Notes: generated by a model from the sequence alone, not told the origin. Shown: positions 20,570 to 30,599, counted from the first letter of the stretch. The stretch is DNA of 64,000 bases from Vibrio aestivus (GCA_003263845.1 JYJN01000070.1:1-64000), one strand, 5' to 3'. Made by a program: numbers and translations.

Positions 20570-22623
20570 ATGAAACTGAATAAAACTTTAATCGCTCTAT
20601 CTGTGGTCAGCTCATTTTCTGTCTTCGCTGCGGGTGGTTCAAAGCCTGTAGGCGATATTACCGCTTATGGTAAACCTGCGACTCAACACACCATTGAAGC
20701 AAACCAAACCTTCGCTGATAGGCTTAATTTTGAAGACGTCAGAGCCTTTGAAAACAACGACAAAGGGCTGATTGTTCCTCTAAGCACTGAAGCGCGAAAA
20801 AGCCTCAACGACCGCTTCTCTCATCTCCACAAAGGCCAAACCATTGCGGCTGACGCGCCAGATACCGTAAACCCTTCACTGTGGCGTCAAGCGCAGCTAA
20901 ACCACTCTGCTGACGGCCTATACAAAGTGCGTGATGGCATTTACCAAGTGCGTGGTACCGACTTATCTTCCGCTTCGTTCATTCGTGGTGAAAGTGGCTG
21001 GATTGTTTACGACGTGCTGCTCACCCAAGAAGCGATGGAAGCGTCTCTGGACTTCTTTCTAGAAAATGTCCCTGAGGGTGGCGATCTACCTGTTGTCGCT
21101 ATGATTTACTCACACAGCCACGCAGACCATTTTGGTGGATCTCGCGCGATTCAAAATCGTTTCCCTGACGTGAAAGTGTACGCGCCACATGGCTTTGTTA
21201 ACGAAACCATTGATGAAAACGTACTGGCGGGTAACGCTATGTCACGCCGTACCGCCTATCAGTACGGCGGCACACTAGGCAAGGCGTCAGAGACAGGCGC
21301 GATTGATGCAGCACTTGCAAACGGTCTGTCTGTCGGTGCGATCACGCTTGTCGCACCAGATAAAACCTTACCAAGTGGTGAAGAAAGCAAATTGTACGAA
21401 ACCAAAATTGATGGCCTCGATTTTGTGTTCATCGATACTGCAGGAACCGAAGCACCTGCCGGTCACGCTGCTTATATTCCTTCGATGAACGCCTTATGGA
21501 CTGGAGAAATGATGTATCACGGCATGCACAACGTTTATACGTTACGTGGCGCTAAGGTCCGTGATTCATTGAAATGGTCAAAAGACATCAACATGATGAT
21601 CAATGAATGGGGTGGCGATGTCGAATACCTGTTTGGTTCGCACTCTTCGCCAATGTGGGGCAATGAAGAAATTGTCGACTTCATGAAACTGCAACGTGAC
21701 AACTATGGCTTTGTGCATAATCAAACGCTGCGTTTGGCTAACAACGGCATGGTGATGCAAGACATCGGTGCAAAAATCAACGATGAGCTACCAGAATCTC
21801 TGAGAGCCTCTTGGCACACCAATGGTTACCACGGCACATACAGCCATAACGCTCGCGCGGTTTACAACATGTACTTAGGTTACTTTGATATGAACCCTGC
21901 AAACCTAAACCCTCTGCCATTAAAAGAGGAAGCGCAGAAGTTTGTGGAATACATGGGTGGCTCAGATGCGGTAATCAAGAAAGCGCAACTGGACTTCGAC
22001 CAAGGTAACTACCGCTTTGTCTCTACGGCTCTCAACAAAGTCGTCATTGCAGAGCCGGACAACACCAAAGCTCGCCAACTTCTGGCCGACAGCTTTGAAC
22101 AGCAAGGTTATCAGGCAGAAGGCGCAGGCTGGCGAAACATCTTCCTGACAGGAGCTCAAGAGCTAAGAATAGGCACGATGCCAGGCGCACCAAAAACCGC
22201 ATCCCCAGACGTGCTAAGCGAAATGACTGTCACTAACCTACTGGATTACATCGCTGTTCAAGTGGTTGCAACCAAAGCTGAAAGCGTGCCGTTTACTTTG
22301 AATGTCAATGTGCCGGATATTAACGAGAAACACTTCGTAGAAATGTCAAACGGTAACCTCAACAACATTGAAGTGACCAAGCTCAGTGAAGATGCCGACG
22401 CTACACTCCATGTTAACAAGGCAGACCTGACCAAGATCTTACTCGGGCAAACCACAATGGCAGAGCTGCTGAAGTCTGGGCAGGCGGGAATCACTGGCGA
22501 TGCAACGTACTGAGCAAGCTACAGCAATCAACGATTAGCTTTGACGACAAGTTCGAGATTGTTCCAAGACCGAAAAAAGGACACGAAGTCGATGCCAATC
22601 TCTACCGACCAATAGAGAAGTAA
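20570..22623 (+). CDS. Secreted alkyl sulfatase, metallo-beta-lactamase fold (one frameshift)
   Basis: SdsA/BDS1-type alkyl sulfatase that hydrolyses primary alkyl sulfates such as dodecyl sulfate. Signal peptide KLNKTLIALSVVSSFSVFAA, a metallo-beta-lactamase domain with YSHSHADHFGGS and later GTEAPAGHAAYIP and LWTGEMMYHGMHN, then the dimerisation domain (NGYHGTYSHNARAVY) and a C-terminal sterol-carrier-like domain. The frame stops at 22513, but restoring one base near 22507 continues it as LSKLQQSTISFDDKFEIV to a stop at 22623 (684 aa), the expected domain end. Start ATG 20570 has GAGAAACGG upstream; an in-frame ATG at 20516 would spoil the signal peptide. Confidence 0.9.
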
Positions 22624-22718
22624 TCGAAAAATCGTCGTCAAGAAAGACGCAAGAAACAAAGCCATGGAACGTATTGCGCGCCATGGCTTTTTTAGATTCC
22701 ACTGAGAAAGGTGACAGC

Positions 22719-23231
22719 ATGTTAACGTCAACACTAAGAAAACTATCGATGATTGCGCTGAGTGTGTTTACCTCTGCTTCTATGGCGTGCGCATTGGATA
22801 ACGGCGCGTTCTTTCAAACTATAGGCACTATGCCACAAGGGACATTTTCGGTGGCCATCGCCATTAATCAAGCGAACGAGAATGAGCAGATTGTGGTTTC
22901 GGAAAAGCATGGGCAGAGGTTGGATATGATCATGTGGCAGCTTTATAGTCGACTTAAACCTCATTACCAAGGTGAGAAGTTCAATGTCAGCATCTACGAG
23001 ATCTCAGGCAACCATTTCATTCAGCTGACCGGTGATGGTAAGAGCGTAACCGCAGTCGCCCATGAGCTACCTAACTCGGATCAACAAGACTTTATTGTCA
23101 CCGATGCATCCGTGCTGTTTGCTCTCGCAAACCAGCAAATGACTTTAACGAATGCGGTTGAACTGGGGATGTGGCAAAACGGCGTTGATGACTCAGAACT
23201 GGTAAAGCTACTCACCAAGGCTTTGGGCTAA
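22719..23231 (+). CDS. Secreted protein of unknown function
   Basis: A 170-aa protein with a probable signal peptide (MLTSTLRKLSMIALSVFTSA to about SMACA). The mature part, LDNGAFFQTIGTMPQGTFSV onward, resembles no family I recognise. It contains one Cys, in the signal region (SMACALDN), so a lipoprotein is conceivable but the lipobox is poor. AAGGTGAC precedes the ATG. It follows the sulfatase by about 95 bp on the same strand and may be co-transcribed. Periplasmic location is inferred. Confidence 0.65.
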   Translation: MLTSTLRKLSMIALSVFTSASMACALDNGAFFQTIGTMPQGTFSVAIAINQANENEQIVVSEKHGQRLDMIMWQLYSRLKPHYQGEKFNVSIYEISGNHFIQLTGDGKSVTAVAHELPNSDQQDFIVTDASVLFALANQQMTLTNAVELGMWQNGVDDSELVKLLTKALG

Positions 23232-23247
23232 CCCTAACAAAGAAAAA

Positions 23248-23292
23248 CAGATTTACGAAACTACGATCATAGGAAAGATGATCAAGGGAACC
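23248..23292. other. RctB-like GATC motifs outside the origin
   Basis: CAGATTTACGAAACTACGATCAT followed by AAGATGATCAAGGGAAC in the gap after the secreted-protein gene. The shared CAGATTTACG lead and ATGATCAAGG core match the site at 19456-19480. Confidence 0.3.
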
Positions 23293-23356
23293 ACGATCAA
23301 GTGAACATCAATCAAGAATACTTCCAGTGACCGAAGGCATAAGATTACAGACATAA

Positions 23357-23384
23357 AAAAGCCGAGCAATTGCTCGGCTTTTTG
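23357..23384. terminator. Bidirectional terminator
   Basis: AGCCGAGCAATTGCTCGGCT forms a perfect palindrome (23360-23379), flanked by A6 on the left and T5 on the right. It can end both the secreted-protein gene and the YebC-family gene. Confidence 0.9.
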
Positions 23385-23416
23385 TCACTCTTACCACACT
23401 AGGTAAGTGAGAAAAA

Positions 23417-24133
23417 CTATAGCTCAGCGTTGTGATAAACCTGCTGAACGTCGTCACAATCGTCTAGCATATCTAGGAACTTCTGGAACTTCTCAGCGTC
23501 TTCGCCTGCTACTGGCGTGTGCGTTTGTGGTACAAACGTGATTTCTTCAACATCCAGAGTTAGGTCTGGGAACGCTGCGTTTAGTGCAGTTTTTGTTTTG
23601 AAGAACTCTGTGTTTGGCGCGAATACAGTAATTACACCATCTTCTAGCTCAACGTCTGTTACGTCTACATCATCCATCATCAGCGTTTCTAAGATAATCT
23701 CATCATCATCGCCTTTGAACTGGAATACCGCTTGGTGAGCGAACATGTGTGATACAGAACCTTCTACACCAATTTTCGCCCCTGTTTTTACAAAACACTG
23801 GCGAACGTCTTGGAAAGTACGGTTGCCGTTGTCAGTTAAACAGTCAACGATAACGCTTGTGCCACCAGGGCCAAAGCCTTCATAACGAGCTGGTGCGTAA
23901 TCTTCACCACCTCCACCAGTTGCCTTGTCAATTGCTTTATCAATAACGTGAGCAGGTACTTGGTCTTTCTTAGCTTTCGCGATCAGGTGCTTAAGCGACA
24001 AGTTCATGTCTGGATCTGGACCACCGTTTTTCGCACACATGTAAATTTCTTTACCGTACTTGGAATAAACTTTAATTTTTGCGCCTGCTGTTTTCGCCAT
24101 TGAGGCTTTGCGCACTTCAAAACTTCTTCCCAT
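23417..24133 (-). CDS. YebC/PmpR-family protein (YeeN-like)
   Basis: A 238-aa YebC-family protein. This family includes DNA-binding regulators and factors that help ribosomes through proline-rich stretches. Seen: [63 protein letters not shown] and the acidic C-terminal domain ending [15 protein letters not shown]. The start MGRSFEVRK fits the YeeN branch. A gene of this type lies beside rctB in V. cholerae too. Frame intact. Confidence 0.9.
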   Translation of the reverse strand: MGRSFEVRKASMAKTAGAKIKVYSKYGKEIYMCAKNGGPDPDMNLSLKHLIAKAKKDQVPAHVIDKAIDKATGGGGEDYAPARYEGFGPGGTSVIVDCLTDNGNRTFQDVRQCFVKTGAKIGVEGSVSHMFAHQAVFQFKGDDDEIILETLMMDDVDVTDVELEDGVITVFAPNTEFFKTKTALNAAFPDLTLDVEEITFVPQTHTPVAGEDAEKFQKFLDMLDDCDDVQQVYHNAEL

Positions 24134-24224
24134 CGGGATGTTCTCTCTAATTCAATTTAATGCGAAGGATTTTAGCAAAATGCGGCGGGTTTTCAATTTC
24201 TCGCCTTGCAGAGAAAAGAGTGCT

Positions 24225-24434
24225 CTAAAAGACACCCATTACTCGTTTGTATTTCTCGATGCACTGCTCAAACCAAATGCGTTCTTGCTCATCGGTAATT
24301 CTATTGAGTTGCTCGGTAATCTCTTCCGGGCCACCTTTCGCTTCCCGTAACTTCCAAACTAAGAACGAAGCCTGCTTATCAAGCTCTATTTTGTTCTTTT
24401 CATCAGCGGGTAACAGCGACAAGTTGATCGACAT
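24225..24434 (-). CDS. DUF3283-family small protein
   Basis: A 69-aa cytoplasmic protein, MSINLSLLPADEKNKIELDK onward, rich in Lys and Glu with AKGGPEEITEQLNRI. It looks like the Vibrio DUF3283 family, of unknown role. The ATG at 24434 is preferred over a TTG four codons upstream. Same strand as its neighbours on both sides. Confidence 0.7.
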   Translation of the reverse strand: MSINLSLLPADEKNKIELDKQASFLVWKLREAKGGPEEITEQLNRITDEQERIWFEQCIEKYKRVMGVF

Positions 24435-24584
24435 ATCGGAACTCAAACAAATAATACATGGGCACGGAATATAGCATAGCCCGGCTGAAATTTAAGTGAT
24501 TTTGTCTCGGGTGAGATCAAGAAAAGGCAGAAAATAATAAGGGTGGCACTGTGGCCACCCTACTAATCTAGTGTTGCTAATGAT

Positions 24585-24785
24585 TTAGTGAATTAAACCT
24601 AACTCCCTTGCTTCTTCCATTGTTAAACCGCTTTCTCTGATTTCTCTCAACGCTTCAATACGGCGACGAGCTTCCGCGGATTTAACCTGGGTTTTAACTG
24701 GTTTTTGTGATTCAACTTCTTCCGTGAAGTCCCACTTATTAGCAATATTTGTCATTTCGTCATGGTCAATAGAATTAATGGACAT
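24585..24785 (-). CDS. Small conserved-looking protein of unknown function
   Basis: A 66-aa protein with a charged helical C-terminus (EARRRIEALREIRESGLTMEEARELGL). A strong ribosome site, GGAGGTACT, sits directly before the ATG at 24785 and decides the start. I do not recognise the family with confidence. The helix recalls the small PA3496-type proteins. Confidence 0.6.
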   Translation of the reverse strand: MSINSIDHDEMTNIANKWDFTEEVESQKPVKTQVKSAEARRRIEALREIRESGLTMEEARELGLIH

Positions 24786-25083
24786 AGTACCTCCGCACAA
24801 ACCATGTAGGGACACCTAATCTGTAGCAAATGACTTTTTTGTTGTTAAGATTTTTCGCCTCAGAATGTGATAGGGCTAAACCTTCAGAAAAACGCCTAAC
24901 AATTTCGTTAATAAATCTTTGCGCACAGCAAAAAAGCCGAAGTACATTTAGAGGATTCCCTCACGGAAAAGTACCGAGATCCAGATCCCACTATTTTCAC
25001 CGCCTTTTACCGTACTCAATTTCCTTCTAGCCCTTTATTCTTCTGACTTTAAGACGTAAATCACACTATTGTTCAATCGGGCT

Positions 25084-25098
25084 ATTCACACTGTAAAT
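25084..25098. other. parS2-like centromere site 2
   Basis: ATTCACACTGTAAAT: one mismatch from the inverted repeat TTTACANTGTAAA, identical to the sites at 19360 (complement) and 48285. Confidence 0.75.
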
Positions 25099-25447
25099 TA
25101 CTGATATTCAGCCTCAATAGTCAGATAATAAACAGACCAAAAATCTAATTGATTGTAGACGTTTTAAATTCACATTCTATGAAGCCATTGAAGGGCTATT
25201 TTGAGGGGGATTGGATTTGATAGCGACACCACATGCAAGACACAATATCCAAGGCTGCCTTTTCTAAAAAAAGCCAATAATCAAAACTCGAATTTGTCTC
25301 GTCTAGTTCCTTTACTACTCAGATTCATCTAATTGAAAGTACTAGTGGCGTCTCTAATGCGAGAACAGAGCATCTTTTCCGTGTCCATTTTTCGACACAC
25401 TTCACCTTTTGCTATCACTCCACTTTTCAAATGCTGACAAATGTAAA

Positions 25448-25462
25448 TGATAACAATTATCT
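25448..25462 (+). promoter_or_regulatory. Fur-like operator
   Basis: TGATAACAATTATCT fits the 7-1-7 Fur palindrome TGATAATNATTATCA at 12 of 14 positions. It ends about 25 bp before the start of the first ABC ATPase, where it would overlap the promoter. Suggests iron repression of the operon. Confidence 0.6.
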
Positions 25463-25486
25463 TTTGTATTTAATTGGAGTAACTCT

Positions 25487-26335
25487 ATGGATGAGTTCTA
25501 TCTTGAGCATGCGGAGCACCCTGATCCGATCATTCAAGTACGAGACTTGAAGGTGGATTATATCACCGACAACGGTGATTTTACGGCAGTAAAATCCGTT
25601 AGCTTTGATATTGGCAAGGGAGAAGTTTTTGGCCTTGCAGGTGAGTCGGGCTGTGGCAAAAGCACTATTGCATTTGCCCTAAACCGTCTTCACAAGCCGC
25701 CTGCCTTCATTTCTGGAGGCGAGATTTGGTTTGAAGGTCAAAACTTGCTTTCGTTGTCTGACAAAGAAATCACTGCGCTTCGCTGGAGCGAGATTGCGAT
25801 GGTTTTCCAAAGTGCAATGAACTCCCTTAACCCCGTGATTTCGGTTGAAGAGCAATTTGCTGACGTGTTGCGTCATCACAGAGGTTATACCAACGCACAG
25901 GCGCGTGATCGCGCCGAAAAGCTGCTTGATTTAGTCAATATTCCGCGTGACCGTTTAGGTGAATATCCTCACCAATTCAGTGGCGGTATGCGCCAGCGCT
26001 TAGTGATTGCCATTGCCCTGTCTTTGAATCCTAAGATGATCATCATGGATGAGCCGACAACCGCACTCGACGTCGTGGTACAACGCGAAATTCTGCAGCA
26101 AATCTACGAACTAAGAGAAGAGTTTGGATTCTCGATTCTATTCATCACCCATGACTTGGCATTGATGAGCCAGCTGTGTGACCGCATTGCGATTATGAAA
26201 GATGGCCAGATTGTTGAAGTGAACCACGCAAGGCAAATCCGACAAAACCCACAGCATCCATACACTCAAAAGCTTTGGGCTTCGTTCCCGAATATCCATG
26301 AAGCGAAACGTACCGTAGAAGGAGCTCTGGCATGA
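25487..26335 (+). CDS. Peptide-type ABC transporter ATPase (DppD/OppD-like)
   Basis: A 282-aa ATPase of the peptide/nickel ABC import family. Walker A GESGCGKSTIAF, Q-loop FQSAMNSLNPV, signature FSGGMRQRLVIAIALS, Walker B MIIMDEPTTALDVVVQ and the C-terminal NPQHPYTQKLWASFP are all present. It is somewhat shorter than DppD (about 325 aa) and lacks the iron-sulfur cysteine cluster seen in many OppD proteins. GGAG precedes the ATG. First gene of a three-gene operon with ATGA overlaps; no permease or binding-protein gene is nearby. Confidence 0.9.
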   Translation: MDEFYLEHAEHPDPIIQVRDLKVDYITDNGDFTAVKSVSFDIGKGEVFGLAGESGCGKSTIAFALNRLHKPPAFISGGEIWFEGQNLLSLSDKEITALRWSEIAMVFQSAMNSLNPVISVEEQFADVLRHHRGYTNAQARDRAEKLLDLVNIPRDRLGEYPHQFSGGMRQRLVIAIALSLNPKMIIMDEPTTALDVVVQREILQQIYELREEFGFSILFITHDLALMSQLCDRIAIMKDGQIVEVNHARQIRQNPQHPYTQKLWASFPNIHEAKRTVEGALA

Positions 26336-27265
26336 GCGAACCAATCATCCGCTTAAACAACGTTGTTAAAGAGTTCACCGTTGGTGGTGGCTTTGCCAAA
26401 GAGGAGCGATTTCGCGCGCTGCAGGGTATCAGCTTTGATATCTACGCAGGTAAAACGCTGGCGCTGGTGGGCGAATCGGGCTGCGGTAAAAGTACTTGTG
26501 CTCGTTTGATGACCAAAGTGTACCCGTGTACCGAAGGGGAAATTCTCTTTAAAGGTAAGAACATTGATGACATCAAGAAGCGTAAAGAACTGCAAGAGTA
26601 CCGAAGCCAGGTTCAAATGGTGTTTCAAGACCCGTTTGGCTCACTGAACCCAACTCATACCATTGAGCACCATCTCACGCGCCCTCTGTTGATTCATAAG
26701 CAGGTAGAACACAAATCCGAGATCGCAGCGAGGCTTGAAGAGCTATTAGCGCTTGTCGAGCTTCCTAGCGACACATTGGCGAAGTTCCCACACCAGCTGA
26801 GTGGTGGCCAACGTCAGCGAGTCAACCTTGCTCGAGCCCTTGCTGTCGGAGCAGAGGTGATCTTAGCCGATGAGCCAACTTCAATGCTCGACGTTTCCAT
26901 TCGCTTAGGCGTACTAAACCTAATGCAAAAGATGAAAAACGAGTACGGCATTGGATTTTTGTACATTACCCATGATCTTGCCACGGCGCACTACATCGCA
27001 GAAGAAACGGCTGTCATGTACAAAAGGCCAGATCGTTGAATGGGGTGATACCCACTCGATCTTAGCGAATCCTCAACACCCATATACTAAGTTATTAATC
27101 TCAGCGGTGCCGGATCCTGATCTCCCATTTGGCGAACTGGTCAAAACTCAGCCAAACTATTCTGTAGAAGCCGATGAAATTCGAAGCCGAAGCATAGCGG
27201 TTCAAACAGAATTTGATCAAGTAGGCTCGAATCACTTCGTGAAAAGGTGGACAGACGCAGCATGA
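26332..27265 (+). CDS. Peptide-type ABC transporter ATPase (DppF/OppF-like, one frameshift)
   Basis: Second ATPase, start overlapping the previous stop (ATGA). Walker A GESGCGKSTCARL, FQDPFGSLNP, signature LSGGQRQRVNLARAL, Walker B VILADEPTSMLDVS, then switch His in LYITHDLATAHYI. An extra A near 27022-27025 breaks the frame after AVMYK. Removing it restores GQIVEWGDTHSILANPQHPY and a 310-aa protein. The two ATPases would pair as a heterodimer on a peptide-type transporter whose membrane subunits are not in the window. Confidence 0.88.
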
Positions 27266-27741
27266 GTGAACTAAACCGTTGGGTAGACGCGATCAGTGAG
27301 TGGTATGAAGAACGGAAGCATGATCAAGTAGAAAAGCTTGAACCATTGATCCTAACGCCGCCAGATTCAATCTGGGGGCCAACCATTACCGATACACAAA
27401 GCAAGGCCATCGCTTGTTGGTTAGATGGGTGTTTACGACTCTATAAAGCCAATCAGTTTTGCGCTCAGCAAAAAGCGTTTCAGTTTCTACAACTGGCGCA
27501 AGCACGCTTGCAGAGCGTCGTGTCCGATCCAATGTCCGAATTGGACTTGAAAGACTGGTGCATGAAACGCTTGCAGCACCTAACGGTTTTATCTCTCGAG
27601 TTTTGTAATCAACAAGATGGGAAACAGTGGCAATCTGAATCGAATCAACTGATTGAGGCGCACGTACATTTCATGGCATCACATCAATGGAACGAAAAAC
27701 AGTGGAATGAGGAGAAGCCACAAAGTCGCGTTATGCACTAA
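27262..27741 (+). CDS. Unknown protein in the Fur-preceded ABC operon
   Basis: A 159-aa soluble, Trp- and Gln-rich protein starting MSELNRWVDAISEWYEERKH. No signal peptide, membrane segment or family I recognise. The ATG overlaps the upstream stop (GCATGA), so it is translationally coupled to the ATPases and probably works with them. It contains an RctB-like 12-mer in its coding sequence (27320-27328). It ends before a strong terminator. Confidence 0.65.
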   Translation: MSELNRWVDAISEWYEERKHDQVEKLEPLILTPPDSIWGPTITDTQSKAIACWLDGCLRLYKANQFCAQQKAFQFLQLAQARLQSVVSDPMSELDLKDWCMKRLQHLTVLSLEFCNQQDGKQWQSESNQLIEAHVHFMASHQWNEKQWNEEKPQSRVMH

Positions 27742-27759
27742 CTCTTATCAACTCATACA

Positions 27760-27811
27760 AAAACGGAAACATGATCAATATTCACCTTGATCATGTTTCC
27801 GTTTTTTAGAT
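27760..27811 (+). terminator. Terminator hairpin built from two RctB-like 12-mers
   Basis: A perfect 19-bp stem (27760-27778 with 27787-27805) and an 8-base loop, followed by T6. Each arm carries GGAAACATGATCAA, whose ATGATCA core matches the origin iterons. It may therefore be both the end of the ABC operon and a binding site for the initiator. Confidence 0.75.
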
Positions 27812-28074
27812 CTAGACACTGAATTCAAGGCAAAAAAAAGCGAGTCCTAAAAGAACTCGCGAACATATTCAGAATGAATGTAACAATATGAGCCAATCTA
27901 TTAATTCATCAGAAAGGACAAAAGGTTGTCTATTCGAGATAAATATTAGCCCCGATATTGACCACTTATGTCAGTTCAGTGTCAGGGGACTGTCTTAGTA
28001 CTGTATAAATTCTATACAAAGATAAGTAACTGTTAGAACTGGTAACAAAATACTAATAGGTAAATTGAGTTACT
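27812..28074. other. Gap between ABC operon terminator and rctB 3' end
   Basis: About 260 bases with AAAAAAAGCGAGTCC and GAACTCGC (a weak hairpin around 27832-27860 that could end rctB). No gene seen. Confidence 0.5.
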
Positions 28075-30045
28075 CTAAACAGCAACCTCATCAAGAGCGC
28101 GGAAAACCGTTTCATCTAGGTGCCCGTCGAATACCTGCTTGCACACTTTGCGTCGTACAGCTAGTCCAGAGATAAGCCGTTCAATTGAAAGATGTTTGTT
28201 TTCGCTTTGGCTGTTGTACAACTCAATCACCTTACTCAGCGTTTCATACGGCAGTGCAGCCTCCCCTACCCTCAAGTAATCCAGCTTGTCGATAAGCTCT
28301 GTGCACTCTTCATTGATTGAGCTATACGAATGCCCTGTCATTGCAGCCAACGCGGTTATAGAGCGTTCTAGGGCCTCTGGTGAGGTGTATCTCGACAGAG
28401 TAATGGTAATTTCGTCCGCGTTGATCTCAACTAGGTGTTTACGTAGTTTCACGCGGCGACCTAACTTTCCTCTTGGAGATGGTGATTTACGTTGAATAGG
28501 CTCAAACTCACCATCAATGATCTCCGATAGCTCTTCCAGTTTTTGCTTAGAAACCATTTCGTTACGGAGCGGGTTTGGCAAGGTTGGAGCCATGTTACGC
28601 TTACCGGCATTAGTCGTACGGGCACGTGAATAACGCAGCACCTCTTCAACATCACACTTGATGTCTACTTCGTAATCCTTCACTTTGCCTTTCTCGGCAA
28701 TGGTTTTGATCATCAAGTGATAACCCCAAAGATTCACCGCGAAAAGATCATCTGTCCCCTTCCCTTCCGATAGTTTTTTCAACTCGCGGATCAGATCCAT
28801 CGAGAAGCGTCGCCACTCAATATTTCTTGCAAGCTTTTGATTAAGCTCACTTAGTAGCATGGTATCAGTGTGTCTACGAGCCATACGGCTACGGAAATAT
28901 GAGTACAACTGGAAAACCAGGGTGTGCTGCTTCAAGATCTCAGGTGGGAAAAGGAAAAAGTAGTCGCGAGTCAGCAGCTCTTCGTAGAACGATGGCTCCC
29001 AAACCAAAATGTAAAGATTCGGCTTAATGCGAATTTCGCCGTCAGCGCCTTCTGTAGGGGCTTCTTCCGATGCGGTAATGGTACGGGCCAAAAATCTAAA
29101 ACGATCGCTCTTGAAGCCTTCTGGCATGTTCTCAGACAGCCATCTGCCAGTTAGCTCATGTAATTGAAAGTCAGTAAACTCAATTCGGTCAATACTATCG
29201 CGAATAGAATCGCGGGCTGGCCCACTATCCTTTTTGCCACGCAGTGATAAAATATCAGTGATGTACAGCGGCGTTTTGTTTGGCGCTTGTTTAGCGTCAA
29301 GTTGATAATCTTCTTGATGATGATCGTGATATTGTACGGTAAGCGTAAACAGAGCAAACAGTGTCATCAGATCATCAACAGTCATAATGTTTTTCGAAGA
29401 TCGTGTCTCGATCACCGCACGCGTACCAGAGATCGAAACCATTGATTTCTGGTAGTTCTTACGTGTTCTAGGGGGCGCCAACGCTTGATCAATGATGCCA
29501 GCCCAGTTAGTTGGAGACACGACAAATTGATCCGCCTCATCTTTCATGGCAGGTGGCGTGTTTAACCCATGTTCATTCAATAAGCGTTTATTTACCTGGG
29601 TCTGCGCTAACGCTTTTGATCGCTTTTTCTTTTCCGTCTGCTTCACTGACTCAGTCACTAAACTCGTAGAACCCAACACCGAAATCAGTTGGTTAGGGTT
29701 AACGAACTTATGCAGCATAGTTTTGCCGGCAAGACCTTCCTCGAAGCGGACGGGAATTTGAGAGAACAGGCCGATATTGACAGCCGCTCTGAGTCTTTGC
29801 TGAATAGCAGCTCGAGTAAGTTGGCCATCAGTGGCTTCGATTAATTCCGTTGTAGAGACGTATCCATCTTGACTGCGAAAGCCTCTTAGGGAAATTAAGT
29901 TCAGAAGTTCTACAATACTCTTAGTCACACCTTTAAAGTGCTGATATTGTTCTATCCAGTCTACTGCGGTTTCTGAGACTGCAAACAAATGTCCATCTTT
30001 GTGGCTTCTCGGTGCTTTGATTAGCACTTTTTCTTCTGAACTCAT
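28075..30045 (-). CDS. rctB: Chromosome II replication initiator RctB
   Basis: Initiator protein unique to Vibrionaceae second chromosomes. It binds iterons in oriCII and opens the origin. The sequence starts MSSEEKVLIKAPRSHKDGHL and runs 656 aa, close to the 658 aa of V. cholerae RctB. From memory, long blocks such as TPPAMKDEADQFVVSPTNWA and RDYFFLFPPEILKQHTLVFQ are nearly the same as in V. cholerae. The N-terminal third has winged-helix-like segments (YVSTTELIEATDGQLTRAAI). Read away from the origin; its promoter is embedded in the AT-rich part of oriCII, so autoregulation is expected. Frame intact, in contrast to many neighbours. Confidence 0.97.
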   Translation of the reverse strand: MSSEEKVLIKAPRSHKDGHLFAVSETAVDWIEQYQHFKGVTKSIVELLNLISLRGFRSQDGYVSTTELIEATDGQLTRAAIQQRLRAAVNIGLFSQIPVRFEEGLAGKTMLHKFVNPNQLISVLGSTSLVTESVKQTEKKKRSKALAQTQVNKRLLNEHGLNTPPAMKDEADQFVVSPTNWAGIIDQALAPPRTRKNYQKSMVSISGTRAVIETRSSKNIMTVDDLMTLFALFTLTVQYHDHHQEDYQLDAKQAPNKTPLYITDILSLRGKKDSGPARDSIRDSIDRIEFTDFQLHELTGRWLSENMPEGFKSDRFRFLARTITASEEAPTEGADGEIRIKPNLYILVWEPSFYEELLTRDYFFLFPPEILKQHTLVFQLYSYFRSRMARRHTDTMLLSELNQKLARNIEWRRFSMDLIRELKKLSEGKGTDDLFAVNLWGYHLMIKTIAEKGKVKDYEVDIKCDVEEVLRYSRARTTNAGKRNMAPTLPNPLRNEMVSKQKLEELSEIIDGEFEPIQRKSPSPRGKLGRRVKLRKHLVEINADEITITLSRYTSPEALERSITALAAMTGHSYSSINEECTELIDKLDYLRVGEAALPYETLSKVIELYNSQSENKHLSIERLISGLAVRRKVCKQVFDGHLDETVFRALDEVAV

Positions 30046-30084
30046 TATTAGATCCGTATCACACTTGCCGTAATATCGCTATAG

Positions 30085-30200
30085 TTCCAAGAGAATAAAG
30101 AAAAAAAGATCATAAATAAAGAAAAAATTGTTGGTTTAAAATAACTGATCTTTTTGATTAATATGATCTAAATTGATTATATGATCTAATGATCTGGGCG
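30085..30200. other. AT-rich putative unwinding element of oriCII
   Basis: A strongly AT-rich stretch with repeated GATCTA and TATGATCTAA motifs directly beside the iteron array and in the rctB promoter region. Position and composition fit the DNA unwinding element; its exact borders are inferred. Confidence 0.6.
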
Positions 30201-30254
30201 AGAGTTTACTTGTAAGCTCATGTTTTTAAACAAGTAAAAAAAGTAGCTGTCAGA

Positions 30255-30381
30255 AGCATGATCATGAAGTTATCGAAAACATGATCATTGATAGTTAGAA
30301 AGCATGATCAATGTTATCAAGAACAATGATCATGAATTCATAGAACGCATGATCAACAATGATTAGAAAGCATGATCATGA
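30255..30381. repeat. Six-iteron RctB array
   Basis: ATGATCA begins at 30258, 30281, 30304, 30326, 30349 and 30372, a period of 22-23 bp or two helical turns, so all six lie on one face of the helix. The usual context is AGCATGATCATG or AACATGATCATT. Each core contains a GATC Dam site, in keeping with methylation-dependent RctB binding known in V. cholerae. Confidence 0.92.
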
Positions 30382-30393
30382 CTCATATACACG

Positions 30394-30402
30394 TTATCCA
30401 CA
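30394..30402 (+). other. DnaA box
   Basis: TTATCCACA, an exact consensus DnaA box, 16 bp past the last phased iteron. Confidence 0.85.
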
Positions 30403-30471
30403 GGCCACTTGGGTTATCAGCGATACTTCCGTTGCTTAAACGTGTTTACAGAGCCTATTTTCTACGTAAGC

Positions 30472-30599
30472 ATGATCAAGGATGGACTGAATTTTAGGCA
30501 TTATTGACATTTTGAGTACTTATTTCAATTGAAATAGCAAAAAAGTCCCCTCTTTCCTGCAAGTCTCCATTCTATTCAATATGACGAAAGCATGATCAT
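30472..30599. repeat. Two unphased RctB 12-mers
   Basis: AGCATGATCAAG (ATGATCA from 30472) and AGCATGATCATG (from 30593), on the parA side of the DnaA box. Confidence 0.7.

Larger units (their letters stand above)
24786..25486. other. Intergenic region with parS2 and Fur sites
   Basis: About 700 bases between divergent genes. It carries a parS2-like site (25084-25098) and a Fur-like box (25448-25462) just before the ABC operon. I see no convincing gene in the remaining AT-rich sequence. Confidence 0.6.

Noticed and set aside
24830..25030. Plus-strand 66-codon frame in the gap before the ABC operon
   Set aside because: No ribosome site, no family likeness, composition like intergenic DNA.
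30255..30381. Regular short repeats that could look like a CRISPR array
   Set aside because: Repeat cores are only 7-12 bp with a 22-23 bp period, beside rctB; these are iterons.
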